Source: an uncultured Paracoccaceae bacterium (GTDB lineage: Bacteria > Pseudomonadota > Alphaproteobacteria > Rhodobacterales > Rhodobacteraceae). Taken from it: a stretch of 64,000 bases of DNA. Positions 26,096-35,346 of this stretch are shown here, piece by piece. Location: positions 620,001 through 684,000 of the forward strand of contig CAKSTR010000001.1 of assembly GCA_934500835.1 (NCBI GenBank). The letters run 5' to 3'. Positions within the stretch are counted from its first letter, which is position 1. Each line of letters begins with the position of its first letter. A program made the position numbers and the translations under genes. The notes beneath the pieces are model-generated. The model saw only the letters and a list, made by a program, of their open reading frames with translations. It did not search any database and was not told where the DNA came from.

Positions 26096-27192
26096 AGCGC
26101 CTCCTCCCATTCGCCTGCCGCGGTGGAGCCATGGGTCAGCGCCCCGCCCACATTCATCACGATGCGGTCGCCCGTGACCGAAAGCGTGCGGATCGCCACC
26201 GAGAAATCCGATGCGCCATCCGGCCCCATCCATCCTGCCGCCCCGCAATAGATGCCGCGCGGGTGGCGCTCCACCTCGCGGATGATCTCCATCGCCCGGA
26301 TCTTCGGCGCCCCGGTGACAGATCCGCAGGGAAACAGCGCCGCCATCAGCCCGGGCAGCGTGGCGGGCGCCGCAAGCCGGCCCTCGACGGTCGAGGTCAT
26401 CTGATGCACCGTCGAATAGGTCTCGATGGCGTAAAGCGCCGGAACCCTGACCGATCCGACCTGCGCCAGCCGCGAGATATCGTTGCGCAGAAGATCGACG
26501 ATCATCAGATTCTCGGCCCGGTCCTTCACCGAGGCCGCCAGATCCGCCACCAGCGCCGCATCCGCCGCCGCATCGGCGCCGCGCGGGCGGGTGCCCTTCA
26601 TCGGCCGCGTCTCGATCCGGCCCCCGGCCTCGGTGCGGAAGAACAACTCGGGAGACCGCGAGACGATCACCGGCCCCACGCCAAGATCGACATAGGCGCC
26701 ATGGCCCACCGCCCCGGTGCGCCGGAAGGCCCCGTAAAGCCCCAGAGGCGTGCCCGAGACCAGCCCGGCCGCCATCGGGAAGGTCAGGTTGACCTGATAG
26801 CAGTCGCCCGCCGCGATATAGTCAAAGACCTTGCGCGCCGCATTGCCGTAGGCCCGCCGCCCCACCACCGGCTCGGGCGCGGTCATCGTGGTGCCGCGCC
26901 CTTCTTCGGCCGCCCGCTCCAGCACGGCATCGGCCGCCTGCGGCCCGTCGAAGACGCCGAACAGCACCAGCGGGCCGGTGCGCCGCCGTGGCATCAGCCG
27001 GGCCAGCTTCGGCTCCAGCGCATAGCCGGCCTCATAGGCGATATAGCCCGCAACCCATGCACCTGCGGCCCGGCACGCCTCGGCCTGCGCCAGCGCCCGG
27101 CCCACCTCGGCCGGGGCATGGGCGGCAATGACCTGACGCGGCGCTGCAAACAGCGCCGGCCGGCCCATCGGTCCATGTTCGACAAGGATCAC
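26053..27192 (-). CDS. pabB: Aminodeoxychorismate synthase component I
   Basis: Converts chorismate plus ammonia (from the glutaminase PabA, not in this window) to 4-amino-4-deoxychorismate. The 379-residue protein has the chorismate-binding fold: RKVFDYIAAGDCYQVNLTFP, then ETRPMKGTRPRG, KDRAENLMIVDLLRNDISR, the FPCGSVTGAPKIRAMEII segment and IYCGAAGWMGP near the end. The start is GTG 27192, with GGGAG seven bases upstream. It is divergent from carB and overlaps pabC. Confidence 0.93.
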   Translation of the reverse strand: MILVEHGPMGRPALFAAPRQVIAAHAPAEVGRALAQAEACRAAGAWVAGYIAYEAGYALEPKLARLMPRRRTGPLVLFGVFDGPQAADAVLERAAEEGRGTTMTAPEPVVGRRAYGNAARKVFDYIAAGDCYQVNLTFPMAAGLVSGTPLGLYGAFRRTGAVGHGAYVDLGVGPVIVSRSPELFFRTEAGGRIETRPMKGTRPRGADAAADAALVADLAASVKDRAENLMIVDLLRNDISRLAQVGSVRVPALYAIETYSTVHQMTSTVEGRLAAPATLPGLMAALFPCGSVTGAPKIRAMEIIREVERHPRGIYCGAAGWMGPDGASDFSVAIRTLSVTGDRIVMNVGGALTHGSTAAGEWEEALWKARFVKAAVSRG

Positions 27193-27371
27193 TGCACGCT
27201 CCCGGTTCCCCGTTCCGCATTACGCCGCGCCGCCCCCCCGCGCCAGAGGCTTTCCCGACCCTGGCGTCCCGGAATGCGACGCAGCCGAAGCCCGTAGGAC
27301 CAAAATCCTTCGCAGGATTCCGGCAAGTTTCTTCCGGCAAACCTGCCTCCGGCGCCCGGCCCGTTTCGCCC

Positions 27372-27399
27372 TTGCGCACCCGCCGCCGATCTCTATAAC
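27372..27399 (+). promoter_or_regulatory. Putative sigma-70 promoter of carB
   Basis: TTGCGC (27372-27377) and TATAAC (27394-27399) are separated by 16 bp, 33 bp upstream of the carB ATG. The -10 box is close to consensus. Confidence 0.45.
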
Positions 27400-27432
27400 C
27401 CCGGCAGATTTGCGCACAGTCAGGGGGCCGCC

Positions 27433-30400
27433 ATGCCGAAAAGAACCGACATCCAGTCGATCATAATCATTGGCGCCGGTCCCATCGTCATCGGTCAGGC
27501 CTGCGAATTCGACTACTCCGGCGCCCAGGCCTGCAAGGCGCTGCGCGAGGAAGGCTACCGCGTCATCCTGGTGAACTCGAACCCCGCCACGATCATGACC
27601 GATCCGGGGCTGGCCGATGCCACCTATATCGAGCCGATCACCCCCGAAGTGGTGGCGAAGATCATCGAGAAGGAACGCCCCGACGCCCTTCTGCCCACCA
27701 TGGGCGGGCAGACCGGGCTGAACACCGCGCTGGCGCTGGCTGACATGGGTGTGTTGGATAAGTTCAAGGTAGAGCTGATCGGAGCCAAGCGTGACGCCAT
27801 CGAAATGGCAGAAGATCGCAAGTTGTTCCGCGAGGCGATGGACCGGATCGGGCTGGAGAACCCCAAGGCGACCATCGTTGCCGCGCCAAAGGTGAACGGC
27901 CGCTTCGACATCGCCTCGGGCGTGGCGCAGGCGCTGCGCGATCTGGAACACATCGGCCTGCCCGCCATCATCCGCCCCGCCTTCACCCTTGGCGGCACCG
28001 GCGGCGGCGTCGCCTACAACCGCGACGACTATGAAGCCATCGTGAAATCCGGCCTCGAGGCCAGCCCCGTCGCCCAGGTTCTGGTCGATGAGTCGCTGCT
28101 CGGCTGGAAGGAATACGAGATGGAAGTCGTGCGCGACCGCGCCGACAACGCCATTATTGTCTGCTCGATCGAGAACGTCGATCCGATGGGCGTCCATACC
28201 GGCGATTCCATCACCGTCGCCCCGGCGCTGACCCTGACCGACAAGGAATACCAGATCATGCGCAACGGCAGCATTGCCGTCCTGCGCGAGATCGGGGTCG
28301 AGACCGGCGGCTCCAACGTGCAATGGGCGATCAACCCGGCGGACGGCCGCATGGTGGTGATCGAGATGAACCCCCGCGTGTCGCGCTCCTCCGCGCTGGC
28401 CTCCAAGGCCACCGGCTTCCCGATTGCCAAGATCGCGGCCAAGCTCGCCATCGGCTACACGCTGGACGAGCTGGACAACGACATCACAAAAGTGACACCG
28501 GCCAGCTTTGAACCCTCAATAGATTATGTGGTCACCAAGATCCCGAGGTTCGCTTTTGAAAAGTTCCCCGGATCGGAACCGAACCTGACCACCGCCATGA
28601 AGTCGGTGGGCGAGGCCATGGCCATCGGCCGCACCATCCATGAATCGCTGCAAAAGGCGCTGGCCTCGCTTGAGACCGGCCTGACCGGCTTTGACGAGAT
28701 CGCCATCCCCGGCGCACCCGACCGCGCCGCCGTGTCGAAGAAGCTCTCCGAAGTCACCCCCGACCGGCTGCGCGTGATCGCGCAGGCCATGCGCTTCGGC
28801 TTCTCGGATGACGACATTCAGGCCATCACCGCCTTCGACCCCTGGTTCCTTGCCCGCATCCGCGAAATCGTCGATGCCGAAGCCCGCATCCGCAAGGACG
28901 GCCTGCCCGTCACCACCGAAGGTCTGCGCAAGCTCAAGATGATGGGCTTCACCGATGCCCGTCTGGCCAACCTCACCGGCCGCGATGAGGCCCAGGTCCG
29001 CCGCGCCCGCAAGAACCTTGGCGTCCGCGCCGTCTTCAAGCGCATCGACACCTGCGCCGCCGAGTTCGAGGCCCAGACGCCCTACATGTATTCCACCTAC
29101 GAAGCCCCGGCGATGGGCGATGTGGAATGCGAATCCCGGCCCTCTGCAGCGAAAAAGGTCGTCATCCTTGGCGGCGGCCCCAACCGCATCGGTCAGGGGA
29201 TCGAGTTCGACTATTGCTGCTGCCACGCCTGTTTCGCGCTGACCGCGGCGGGCTATGAGACCATCATGGTCAACTGCAACCCCGAGACCGTTTCCACCGA
29301 CTACGACACCTCGGACCGGCTGTATTTCGAGCCGCTGACCCTTGAGCATGTCCTTGAAATCCTGCGGGTGGAGCAGGAAAACGGCACCCTTCACGGGGTC
29401 ATCGTGCAATTCGGCGGCCAGACCCCGCTGAAGCTGGCGAACGCCCTGCACGAGGAAGGCATCCCGATCCTCGGCACCACCCCCGATGCCATCGACCTTG
29501 CCGAAGACCGCGAACGCTTCCAGCGCCTCCTGCAGGACCTCGGCCTGAAGCAGCCCCACAACGGCACCGCCCGCAGCCGTGACGAGGCCTTCGCCGTGGC
29601 CAGGGATGTCGGCTACCCGCTGGTCATCCGCCCGTCCTTCGTCCTTGGCGGCCGCGCGATGGAGATCGTCCGCTCTGACGAGCAGCTGGAACGCTACATC
29701 ACCACCGCCGTGCAGGTCTCGGGCGACAGCCCCGTCCTTCTGGACAGCTACCTCTCCGGCGCGGTCGAGGTTGACGTGGATGCCCTGTCGGACGGCCGGA
29801 ACGTCCATGTCGCCGGCATCATGGAACATATCGAGGAAGCCGGCGTCCATTCCGGCGATTCCGCCTGCTGCCTGCCGCCGCACCACCTTTCGGCCGAAAC
29901 CGTCGAGGAACTCAAACGCCAGACCGTCCAGATGGCCCGCGCCCTGAACGTGGTCGGGCTGATGAACGTGCAATTCGCCATCAAGGACGGCGTGATCTAC
30001 GTCCTCGAGGTGAACCCGCGCGCCTCGCGCACCGTGCCCTTCGTCGCCAAGGCCACCGATTCCGCGATCGCCTCGATCGCCGCGCGCCTGATGGCGGGCG
30101 AGCCGCTGTCGAACTTCCCCGCCCGCGCGCCCTATCCGCAGGGCGTCGGCCCCGACACGCCGCTGCCGCTGATGGACCCGATGACGCTGGCCGATCCGAA
30201 CACGCCCTGGTTCAGCGTCAAGGAGGCGGTGCTGCCCTTCGCCCGCTTCCCCGGCGTCGACCCGCTTCTGGGGCCGGAAATGCGCTCGACGGGCGAGGTG
30301 ATGGGCTGGGACCGCACCTTCCCGCTCGCGTTCCTCAAGGCCCAGATGGGCGCCGGCATGACCCTGCCCGAGCAGGGCCGCGTCTTCCTGTCGGTCAAGG

Positions 30401-30759
30401 ATTCCGACAAGAGCGAAGACCTCGCCGCCGCCGCCAAGGACCTGATTTCCCTTGGCTTCCAGATCGTCGCCACCAAGGGCACCGCGCAATGGCTGGCCGG
30501 CCACGGAGTGCCCAGCGAAAGCGTCGCCAAGGTCTATGAGGGCCGCCCCAACATCGTCGACCGGCTGAAGAACGACGAAATCGCCATGGTGATGAACACC
30601 ACCGAAGGCACCCAGGCCATCAGCGACAGCCGCGACATCCGCCGCGTCGCCCTGATGGACAAGATCCCCTACTTCACCACCGCCGCCGCCAGCATCGCCG
30701 CCGTCGCCGCGATGAAGGCGCGGGGCGAGGGGTATGGGGTGCGGACTTTACAAGGATAG
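27433..30759 (+). CDS. carB: Carbamoyl-phosphate synthase large subunit
   Basis: Makes carbamoyl phosphate from bicarbonate, ammonia (from CarA) and two ATP for arginine and pyrimidine synthesis. The 1108-residue protein shows the two homologous halves. The first starts [20 protein letters not shown] with the ATP-grasp region [21 protein letters not shown]. The second starts [20 protein letters not shown] with [19 protein letters not shown]. An oligomerisation domain lies between them, and a C-terminal MGS-like allosteric domain begins near residue 960. Product is used by ArgF (6490). carA is not in the window. It is slightly longer than E. coli CarB, as is usual in alphaproteobacteria. Confidence 0.98.
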   Translation: MPKRTDIQSIIIIGAGPIVIGQACEFDYSGAQACKALREEGYRVILVNSNPATIMTDPGLADATYIEPITPEVVAKIIEKERPDALLPTMGGQTGLNTALALADMGVLDKFKVELIGAKRDAIEMAEDRKLFREAMDRIGLENPKATIVAAPKVNGRFDIASGVAQALRDLEHIGLPAIIRPAFTLGGTGGGVAYNRDDYEAIVKSGLEASPVAQVLVDESLLGWKEYEMEVVRDRADNAIIVCSIENVDPMGVHTGDSITVAPALTLTDKEYQIMRNGSIAVLREIGVETGGSNVQWAINPADGRMVVIEMNPRVSRSSALASKATGFPIAKIAAKLAIGYTLDELDNDITKVTPASFEPSIDYVVTKIPRFAFEKFPGSEPNLTTAMKSVGEAMAIGRTIHESLQKALASLETGLTGFDEIAIPGAPDRAAVSKKLSEVTPDRLRVIAQAMRFGFSDDDIQAITAFDPWFLARIREIVDAEARIRKDGLPVTTEGLRKLKMMGFTDARLANLTGRDEAQVRRARKNLGVRAVFKRIDTCAAEFEAQTPYMYSTYEAPAMGDVECESRPSAAKKVVILGGGPNRIGQGIEFDYCCCHACFALTAAGYETIMVNCNPETVSTDYDTSDRLYFEPLTLEHVLEILRVEQENGTLHGVIVQFGGQTPLKLANALHEEGIPILGTTPDAIDLAEDRERFQRLLQDLGLKQPHNGTARSRDEAFAVARDVGYPLVIRPSFVLGGRAMEIVRSDEQLERYITTAVQVSGDSPVLLDSYLSGAVEVDVDALSDGRNVHVAGIMEHIEEAGVHSGDSACCLPPHHLSAETVEELKRQTVQMARALNVVGLMNVQFAIKDGVIYVLEVNPRASRTVPFVAKATDSAIASIAARLMAGEPLSNFPARAPYPQGVGPDTPLPLMDPMTLADPNTPWFSVKEAVLPFARFPGVDPLLGPEMRSTGEVMGWDRTFPLAFLKAQMGAGMTLPEQGRVFLSVKDSDKSEDLAAAAKDLISLGFQIVATKGTAQWLAGHGVPSESVAKVYEGRPNIVDRLKNDEIAMVMNTTEGTQAISDSRDIRRVALMDKIPYFTTAAASIAAVAAMKARGEGYGVRTLQG

Positions 30760-30774
30760 ATTGTGCTGCAATCT
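30758..30774. other. Small inverted repeat between carB and the DUF3800 gene
   Basis: AGATTG-tgctg-CAATCT begins within the carB stop codon and lies 20 bp before the next start. It could be a weak terminator or an operator for the DUF3800 gene. Confidence 0.35.
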
Positions 30775-30794
30775 TCTGACGAGAGGATTTTGCA

Positions 30795-31547
30795 ATGCAT
30801 TTGTGCTTCATTGATGAAAGCGGCACGCCTGCCAAGCTGGGTGCAGATGAGCCGCGCACATTTGCCATTGGTGCCGTCATCGTTCCGGAGACGGCATGGC
30901 ATGGTGTTCAGGAAAAACTGATAGGACTAAAAGCGGCAACGAAGTATCACGGAGAGGTTAAATGGCGCTACTTCGCGCCCAACAACGCCGATAAGGAAAA
31001 TCCGATGCGAGATTGGGCGCAACCCCAACGCGACGATTTTAGATCAGCGGTATTTAAGATAATAACGGAGCAACGATCAATCCGATTGATCGCATGCGTA
31101 TGCCACTGCAGGTCTGCGTACATGCGCGCAGACATCAATAGCCAAGACGATATTTACTTCCGAACCTATAAGCCAATCACTGAGAGATTTCAGTATTTTC
31201 TGCAAGACATCTCGAGGACATCCGGCACCAACCATTGTGGGATTATCGTGGCGGATCACCGAGGCAGCAAAGACGATGCAAAGATGCGGCAGCAGCACGA
31301 GCGTTTAGTGATGGAAGCAGGCAAATTTACGTCGAAGTATACAAACTTTGTCGAAGGGCTTTTCTTTGCCCCCTCACACATGAGTGTCGGCATTCAACTC
31401 GCGGATATGGTGGCTGGCGCGACCTGGCGGGCATTCGAAAGAAATGACGCCAGTTTCTTCGACAAAATAAAGGGCTCATTCCGCGCGAAACCCAACGGGG
31501 ACTTCGAAGGTTATGGCCTAGTCCGCTTCCCCACAAACTGGGTATAG
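30795..31547 (+). CDS. DUF3800 domain-containing protein
   Basis: 250 residues. The N-terminus MHLCFIDESGTP is the DUF3800 hallmark (an RNase-H-like fold with an early Asp), followed by FAIGAVIVP, the middle IIVADHRGSKDD, and SVGIQLADMVAGATWRAFE near the C-terminus. The acidic residues in FIDES, VADH and QLAD could form a nuclease-type metal site. Codon use and base composition are clearly more AT-rich than in carB and neighbouring genes, which points to transfer. Family members often sit in mobile or defence-rich DNA. The function is unknown. Confidence 0.88.
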   Translation: MHLCFIDESGTPAKLGADEPRTFAIGAVIVPETAWHGVQEKLIGLKAATKYHGEVKWRYFAPNNADKENPMRDWAQPQRDDFRSAVFKIITEQRSIRLIACVCHCRSAYMRADINSQDDIYFRTYKPITERFQYFLQDISRTSGTNHCGIIVADHRGSKDDAKMRQQHERLVMEAGKFTSKYTNFVEGLFFAPSHMSVGIQLADMVAGATWRAFERNDASFFDKIKGSFRAKPNGDFEGYGLVRFPTNWV

Positions 31548-31760
31548 ACGCCGGGCAGAGCCGTAGCCCTGACGTGCAGTCTGACGCACTCCCGGCCCGA
31601 CTAATGTAGTAGATTCCGGCTGACTAAGCAATGGGAACGGGAGCAAGTTTTACTGCGTAAGAGCAGACGCACAATGCCTCTTCGGTTTTAGGCCCCGCAG
31701 TGTTACGCGTCAGCCCATGCGACCTCGACCCCAGCCCGCCGGATGCCGTCGATCCACCCC

Positions 31761-32225
31761 TCACTCCTCAAACACCCCCTGCGCATCCCGCGCCGCCTTG
31801 ACCAGCCGTTCCGCCGACCGCACGTCACCGTCCAGCGCGGCCCGGGCTGCCCGCCCTACCCGGCCCAGCGCCTTCAGTTGCGCCGCCCGCCGGGTCCGGC
31901 TTTCGCGCTCGGCCTCGAAGTAATCCACATCCTCCGGCCCCTTCACCACGCCCGCCAGCCGCGCGTGCATGAAGGCGGCCAGCACATCGGCCATCTTGGT
32001 CGTGTGTCCCAGACCAAGGCTGCGGAAGAAGCGCAGCACATCCGCCTCGACCCACATCGTCACCCGCTCTTTGCGGCCTGTGCCCGGCGTCTGCGCGATC
32101 TCGTGCCAGGCCTTCGGCACCGCCTCCGCGCCGGGGCTGGCGTCATGCAGCGCCTCTTCCAGACGGCGCAGCCGCTCGGCCATCTCGTGATAGTGTTTGC
32201 GGCGCTTGATTTCCCTTTGGGTCAT
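31761..32225 (-). CDS. BrnA-like antitoxin/ribbon-helix-helix regulator without a toxin partner
   Basis: 154 residues. ATG 32225 follows GGAGGTGAAG. Residues about 52-92 (KERVTMWVEADVLRFFRSLG, then HTTKMADVLAAFMHARL) match the C-terminal DNA-binding part of BrnA antitoxins. The N-terminal 50 residues are helical and charged, and the C-terminal 55 form an Arg/Ala-rich helix. No BrnT-like toxin gene lies on either side, so it may be a free-standing regulator. Its upstream region carries four tandem 11-bp units, a likely operator. It lies between the DUF3800 gene and a helicase gene. Confidence 0.75.
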   Translation of the reverse strand: MTQREIKRRKHYHEMAERLRRLEEALHDASPGAEAVPKAWHEIAQTPGTGRKERVTMWVEADVLRFFRSLGLGHTTKMADVLAAFMHARLAGVVKGPEDVDYFEAERESRTRRAAQLKALGRVGRAARAALDGDVRSAERLVKAARDAQGVFEE

Positions 32226-32296
32226 GGCTTCACCTCCGCAGGCCATCCTGCGCCCAAGGCCCGCGAGATCCGGTAAACCCGGCGTGCGCACGCAGG

Positions 32297-32340
32297 TCTT
32301 ACCCGCGTCTTACCCGCGTCATACGGGGATCATACCCGGT
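32297..32340. repeat. Four tandem 11-bp units in the brnA-like/helicase divergent region
   Basis: Consecutive units are TCTTACCCGCG (32297-32307), TCTTACCCGCG (32308-32318), TCATACGGGGA (32319-32329) and TCATACCCGGT (32330-32340). A period of about one helical turn puts all copies on the same DNA face, as expected for cooperative binding. It lies 72 bp upstream of the BrnA-like start and 183 bp upstream of the helicase start. The rest of the 297-bp gap shows no gene. Confidence 0.7.
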
Positions 32341-32522
32341 CTGACGCTTGACATCCCGCCCCGCATCCCCCATCTCCCCCCGGTCCGTCCGCCCGTGCCG
32401 CGTGAGCACCGAAGGGCCCGGACGAAAGGTTCCCACCATCACGCAGGGGCGCCGACGGCGCGCACGGCTGACCGCATTCGCGGTGGGCGAGGGCTGGCCG
32501 TCCCTCTGACGACGGAACGAAG

Positions 32523-33896
32523 ATGACCACTTTCCAGGACCTCGGCCTTTCTGACAAGCTTCTGAAAGCCCTTGAGAAAACCACATTGAAGACCCCTACG
32601 CCCATTCAGGCGCAGGCCATTCCGCAGATCATGCAGGGCAAGGACCTGATGGGGCTGGCGCAGACCGGCACCGGCAAGACCGCCGCCTTCGGGCTGCCGC
32701 TCCTGCACCGGCTTCTGGACATCCCGCATCCTCCGGGGCCAAAGAACGTCCGCGCCCTGATCCTTGCCCCCACCCGAGAGCTGGCGCTGCAGATCAAGGA
32801 GAACCTTGAGACCTTCACAAAAGGCACTCATATCAAGGTGTTGATGGTCGTCGGCGGGGCCTCGCAGCTGAAACAGCAGCAGGCGCTGACCCGCGGGACC
32901 GACGTGCTGGTGGCCACTCCGGGCCGGCTGATCGACCATCTGGAGCAGGGCAATGTCAGCCTTGAGAAATGCGGCTACCTTGTCCTCGACGAAGCCGACC
33001 ACATGCTGGACATGGGCTTCATCCACAGCCTGCGGAAGATCGCCAAGCATATTCCCCTCCGCCGTCAGACACTTATGTTCAGCGCGACCATGCCCAGGGA
33101 CATTGACGAGATCGCCGACACCTATCTGCGCAATCCGGTCAAGGTGCAGGTCAACCCGCCCGGAAAGCCCGCCGAGAAGGTGACGCAAGGCGTGCATTTC
33201 ATTCCCAACGGCGACAAGGCGCGTCTGCTTGAGGACTATCTGAAAAAGCACCCCGGCGAGCAGGCTCTGGTCTTCAGCCGCACCAAGCACGGTGCCGACA
33301 AGCTGGCCAAGACATTGGGCGGCTGGGGCTTCCGCGTCGGTGCCATCCACGGCAACCGCAGCCAGAACCAGCGCGACCGCATCCTGGCCGAGTTCAAGGC
33401 GGGTGAGGTCGACGTCCTGGTTGCGACCGACGTCGCCGCCCGCGGCATCGACATTCCCACCGTGCGCCATGTCTACAACCACGACATGCCCAACGTGCCG
33501 GAAAACTACGTCCACCGCATCGGCCGCACCGCGCGCGCCGGCGCGGAAGGATCGTCGATCAGCTTCTGCTCTCCGGCCGAGATGGTGGAACTGCAGGCCA
33601 TTGAAAAGCTTCTCAAAAAGCCGCTGCCGATCCTGGGTGGCGCGCCTTGGGCGGCGGATGTGGTGGCTGCGGCGCCGCGTCCGGGCCAGAACCGTGGCCA
33701 GCGTCCGCAGGTCGGCGGGCGGCAGGGTCAGAAGATGTCGGCGAACCCGGCCAAGCAGAAAGCCCCTCGCCCGCAAGGGGCCGCCAAACCGCAAGGCGGC
33801 AAGCCGCAGGGTGCCCGGCCGCAGGGCCAGCGCCCCCAGGGTGGCCGGCCGCAGGGCGGCGGTCAGGCGCCGCGGCGCACCCCGGGCCGGGGCTGA
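32523..33896 (+). CDS. DEAD-box RNA helicase (RhlE-like)
   Basis: A 457-residue ATP-dependent RNA helicase. Q motif TPTPIQAQAIP is near 24-34, AQTGTGKT at 46-53, PTREL at 83-87, DEAD at 156-159, SAT at 187-189, and HRIGRTARAG near 335-345. The core ends around residue 375. A basic, disordered tail of about 80 residues follows, with six PQG repeats near the end. Such tails bind RNA and can drive condensates. Likely roles are ribosome assembly, mRNA turnover or cold adaptation. The ribosome site before ATG 32523 is weak. Confidence 0.93.
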   Translation: MTTFQDLGLSDKLLKALEKTTLKTPTPIQAQAIPQIMQGKDLMGLAQTGTGKTAAFGLPLLHRLLDIPHPPGPKNVRALILAPTRELALQIKENLETFTKGTHIKVLMVVGGASQLKQQQALTRGTDVLVATPGRLIDHLEQGNVSLEKCGYLVLDEADHMLDMGFIHSLRKIAKHIPLRRQTLMFSATMPRDIDEIADTYLRNPVKVQVNPPGKPAEKVTQGVHFIPNGDKARLLEDYLKKHPGEQALVFSRTKHGADKLAKTLGGWGFRVGAIHGNRSQNQRDRILAEFKAGEVDVLVATDVAARGIDIPTVRHVYNHDMPNVPENYVHRIGRTARAGAEGSSISFCSPAEMVELQAIEKLLKKPLPILGGAPWAADVVAAAPRPGQNRGQRPQVGGRQGQKMSANPAKQKAPRPQGAAKPQGGKPQGARPQGQRPQGGRPQGGGQAPRRTPGRG

Positions 33897-33917
33897 CGGG
33901 AACCCGAGGTCAGCGGC

Positions 33918-34370
33918 TCAGCTGACCTCGTCCTCAAGGTTCAGCTTCATGTCCAGAAGCACCTGCTGGATCGCCAGCGTCTCGCGCAAGAGCCGCTTGG
34001 CCTCGTTCGCCGAGATCCGGCCGTCGCTGATGGCCGAATTGTATTCGCTCATCAGCATGGCAAAACGCTGTGCCAGCGCCACCACGTCCTGATTGACGCC
34101 TTTCGAGGTGCTGTTGTGGCGCTCGGCGTCATAGCTGAGGGTGATCCCCTTCAGATCGGCCAGTGCCGAGGTGACATGTGGGAAACGTGCCGCCGCCTCA
34201 AGTTGGGCCACCACATCGACCGGCATGAAACGGTCGTCATGCTCGTCACTGTCGGAATAATAACGGCCCAGTGTCGCTTTGGACTTCCCCGTCAGCTCGC
34301 AGGCGGCCTCGATCCCGACGTCCTTGACCAGGGCTTCGGTGTGTTTCTTGAGGTAACTGGCGGCAGACAT
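33918..34370 (-). CDS. Phage-CII/CP76-like regulatory protein (tentative)
   Basis: 150 residues. ATG 34370 has GGAG 8 bases upstream. The N-terminal half YLKKHTEALVKDVGIEAACE followed by LTGKSKATLGRYYSDSDEHD looks like a helix-turn-helix, then FMPVDVVAQLEAAARFPHVTSALADL. This order resembles the phage CII/CP76 regulator family. The C-terminal half is a long helix (QRFAMLMSEYNSAISDGRIS then NEAKRLLRETLAIQQ), probably for oligomerisation. There are no phage genes nearby, so it may be domesticated. It converges on the helicase gene. Confidence 0.6.
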   Translation of the reverse strand: MSAASYLKKHTEALVKDVGIEAACELTGKSKATLGRYYSDSDEHDDRFMPVDVVAQLEAAARFPHVTSALADLKGITLSYDAERHNSTSKGVNQDVVALAQRFAMLMSEYNSAISDGRISANEAKRLLRETLAIQQVLLDMKLNLEDEVS

Positions 34371-34752
34371 GGGTTTCTCCGGTAAGATCGTCGCGGGGTC
34401 GCGGGGAAATCGCGGCGGCATTTCCCATTAATCCGCCGCCGCGGGATTGTCATTGATAAACCTGTTCCGGGCAACCGGAACCGTAGCGAGTGGCCGGTGT
34501 CCCCAGCATCGGCTTTGGGTGGGGGCCGCCACATGCGTCAGGGACGGGTGGGCGGAGAGATTGTCTCATTGGCGTGACCCGTGAGGCTTTCGTCGGTTCG
34601 GTCGATCACCGGCAGACGAAAGACTGGCGGATAGCGTCTCCCCTGCCCCGTTTTCCGGGCGCTTGTCGCCAGTGCCACCGCAGGAAGGCGGGCCTCCACT
34701 CACTCGCGCGGCAGGCTTGCCAAGCCCGGCCGTCATTTGTAGGCAGCGCGGC
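34371..34752. other. Intergenic region upstream of tdk (382 bp)
   Basis: No gene is recognised. It holds an inverted repeat with arms CTTTCGTC (34587-34594) and GACGAAAG (34615-34622), with GGT/ACC pairing inside. It also has a moderately AT-richer segment near 34450-34475 that could hold the promoter of the minus-strand regulator gene. Confidence 0.45.
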
Positions 34753-35331
34753 ATGGCAAAGCTGTATTTCCACTTCTCGACCATGAACGCGGGCAAGTCG
34801 ACGCTGCTTCTGCAGGCGTCGCACAACTACCGCGAAGGCGGGATGGAGACCTATCTGATCACCGCCCAGTTCGACAACCGGGCCGGCGAAGGACGGATCG
34901 GCAGCCGGATCGGCATTGGCGAGCCAGCCGACACCTTCGCGCCGGGCGAGGACCTGTTCGCCAAGCTTCAGGCAAGGCTGGCTGAGGGGCCGGTGGCCTG
35001 CACCTTCATCGACGAGGCGCAGTTCCTGTCGAAAGAGCAGGTCTGGCAGCTGGCCCGGGCGGTCGATGATCTGAAAGTTCCGGTGATGTGCTACGGGCTG
35101 CGGGTGGACTTCCAGGGCAACCTCTTCCCCGGCTCGGCAGCACTTCTTGCCTGGGCCGACGAGATGCGCGAGGTCCGCACCATCTGCCATTGCGGCAAGA
35201 AGGCCACCATGGTCGTGCGCAAGGGGCCGGACGGGCAGGCGCTGAAGGACGGCGCGCAGGTGGTGATCGGCGGCAACGAGACCTACCAGAGCCTTTGCCG
35301 CAAGCACTGGCGCGAGGCTATGGGCGACTAG
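34753..35331 (+). CDS. tdk: Thymidine kinase
   Basis: A type II thymidine kinase for dTMP salvage, 192 residues. P-loop STMNAGKST is at 9-17. The Walker-B-like CTFIDEAQFLSKEQV lies in the middle, and the zinc/lasso region contains ICHCGKKATMVVRK. GGNETYQSLCRKHW near the C-terminus is typical. Family start MAKLYFHFSTMNAGKS supports ATG 34753; longer upstream frames are rejected. It complements the nucleoside salvage operon at 40535-45164 but is not linked to it. Confidence 0.95.
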   Translation: MAKLYFHFSTMNAGKSTLLLQASHNYREGGMETYLITAQFDNRAGEGRIGSRIGIGEPADTFAPGEDLFAKLQARLAEGPVACTFIDEAQFLSKEQVWQLARAVDDLKVPVMCYGLRVDFQGNLFPGSAALLAWADEMREVRTICHCGKKATMVVRKGPDGQALKDGAQVVIGGNETYQSLCRKHWREAMGD

Positions 35332-35346
35332 CCCGCGACGGGGCCG

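Noticed and set aside
28516..30504. 662-codon open frame antisense to carB
   Set aside because: Shadow of carB codon structure: Gly/His/Asp-rich composition, no recognisable domain, and carB fully explains the region.
31548..31760. tRNA or attachment site next to the DUF3800 gene
   Set aside because: No cloverleaf or T-loop sequence and no flanking direct repeats were found, despite the odd composition.
32297..32340. CRISPR array
   Set aside because: The four units are 11 bp with no spacers; operator-like direct repeats explain them better.
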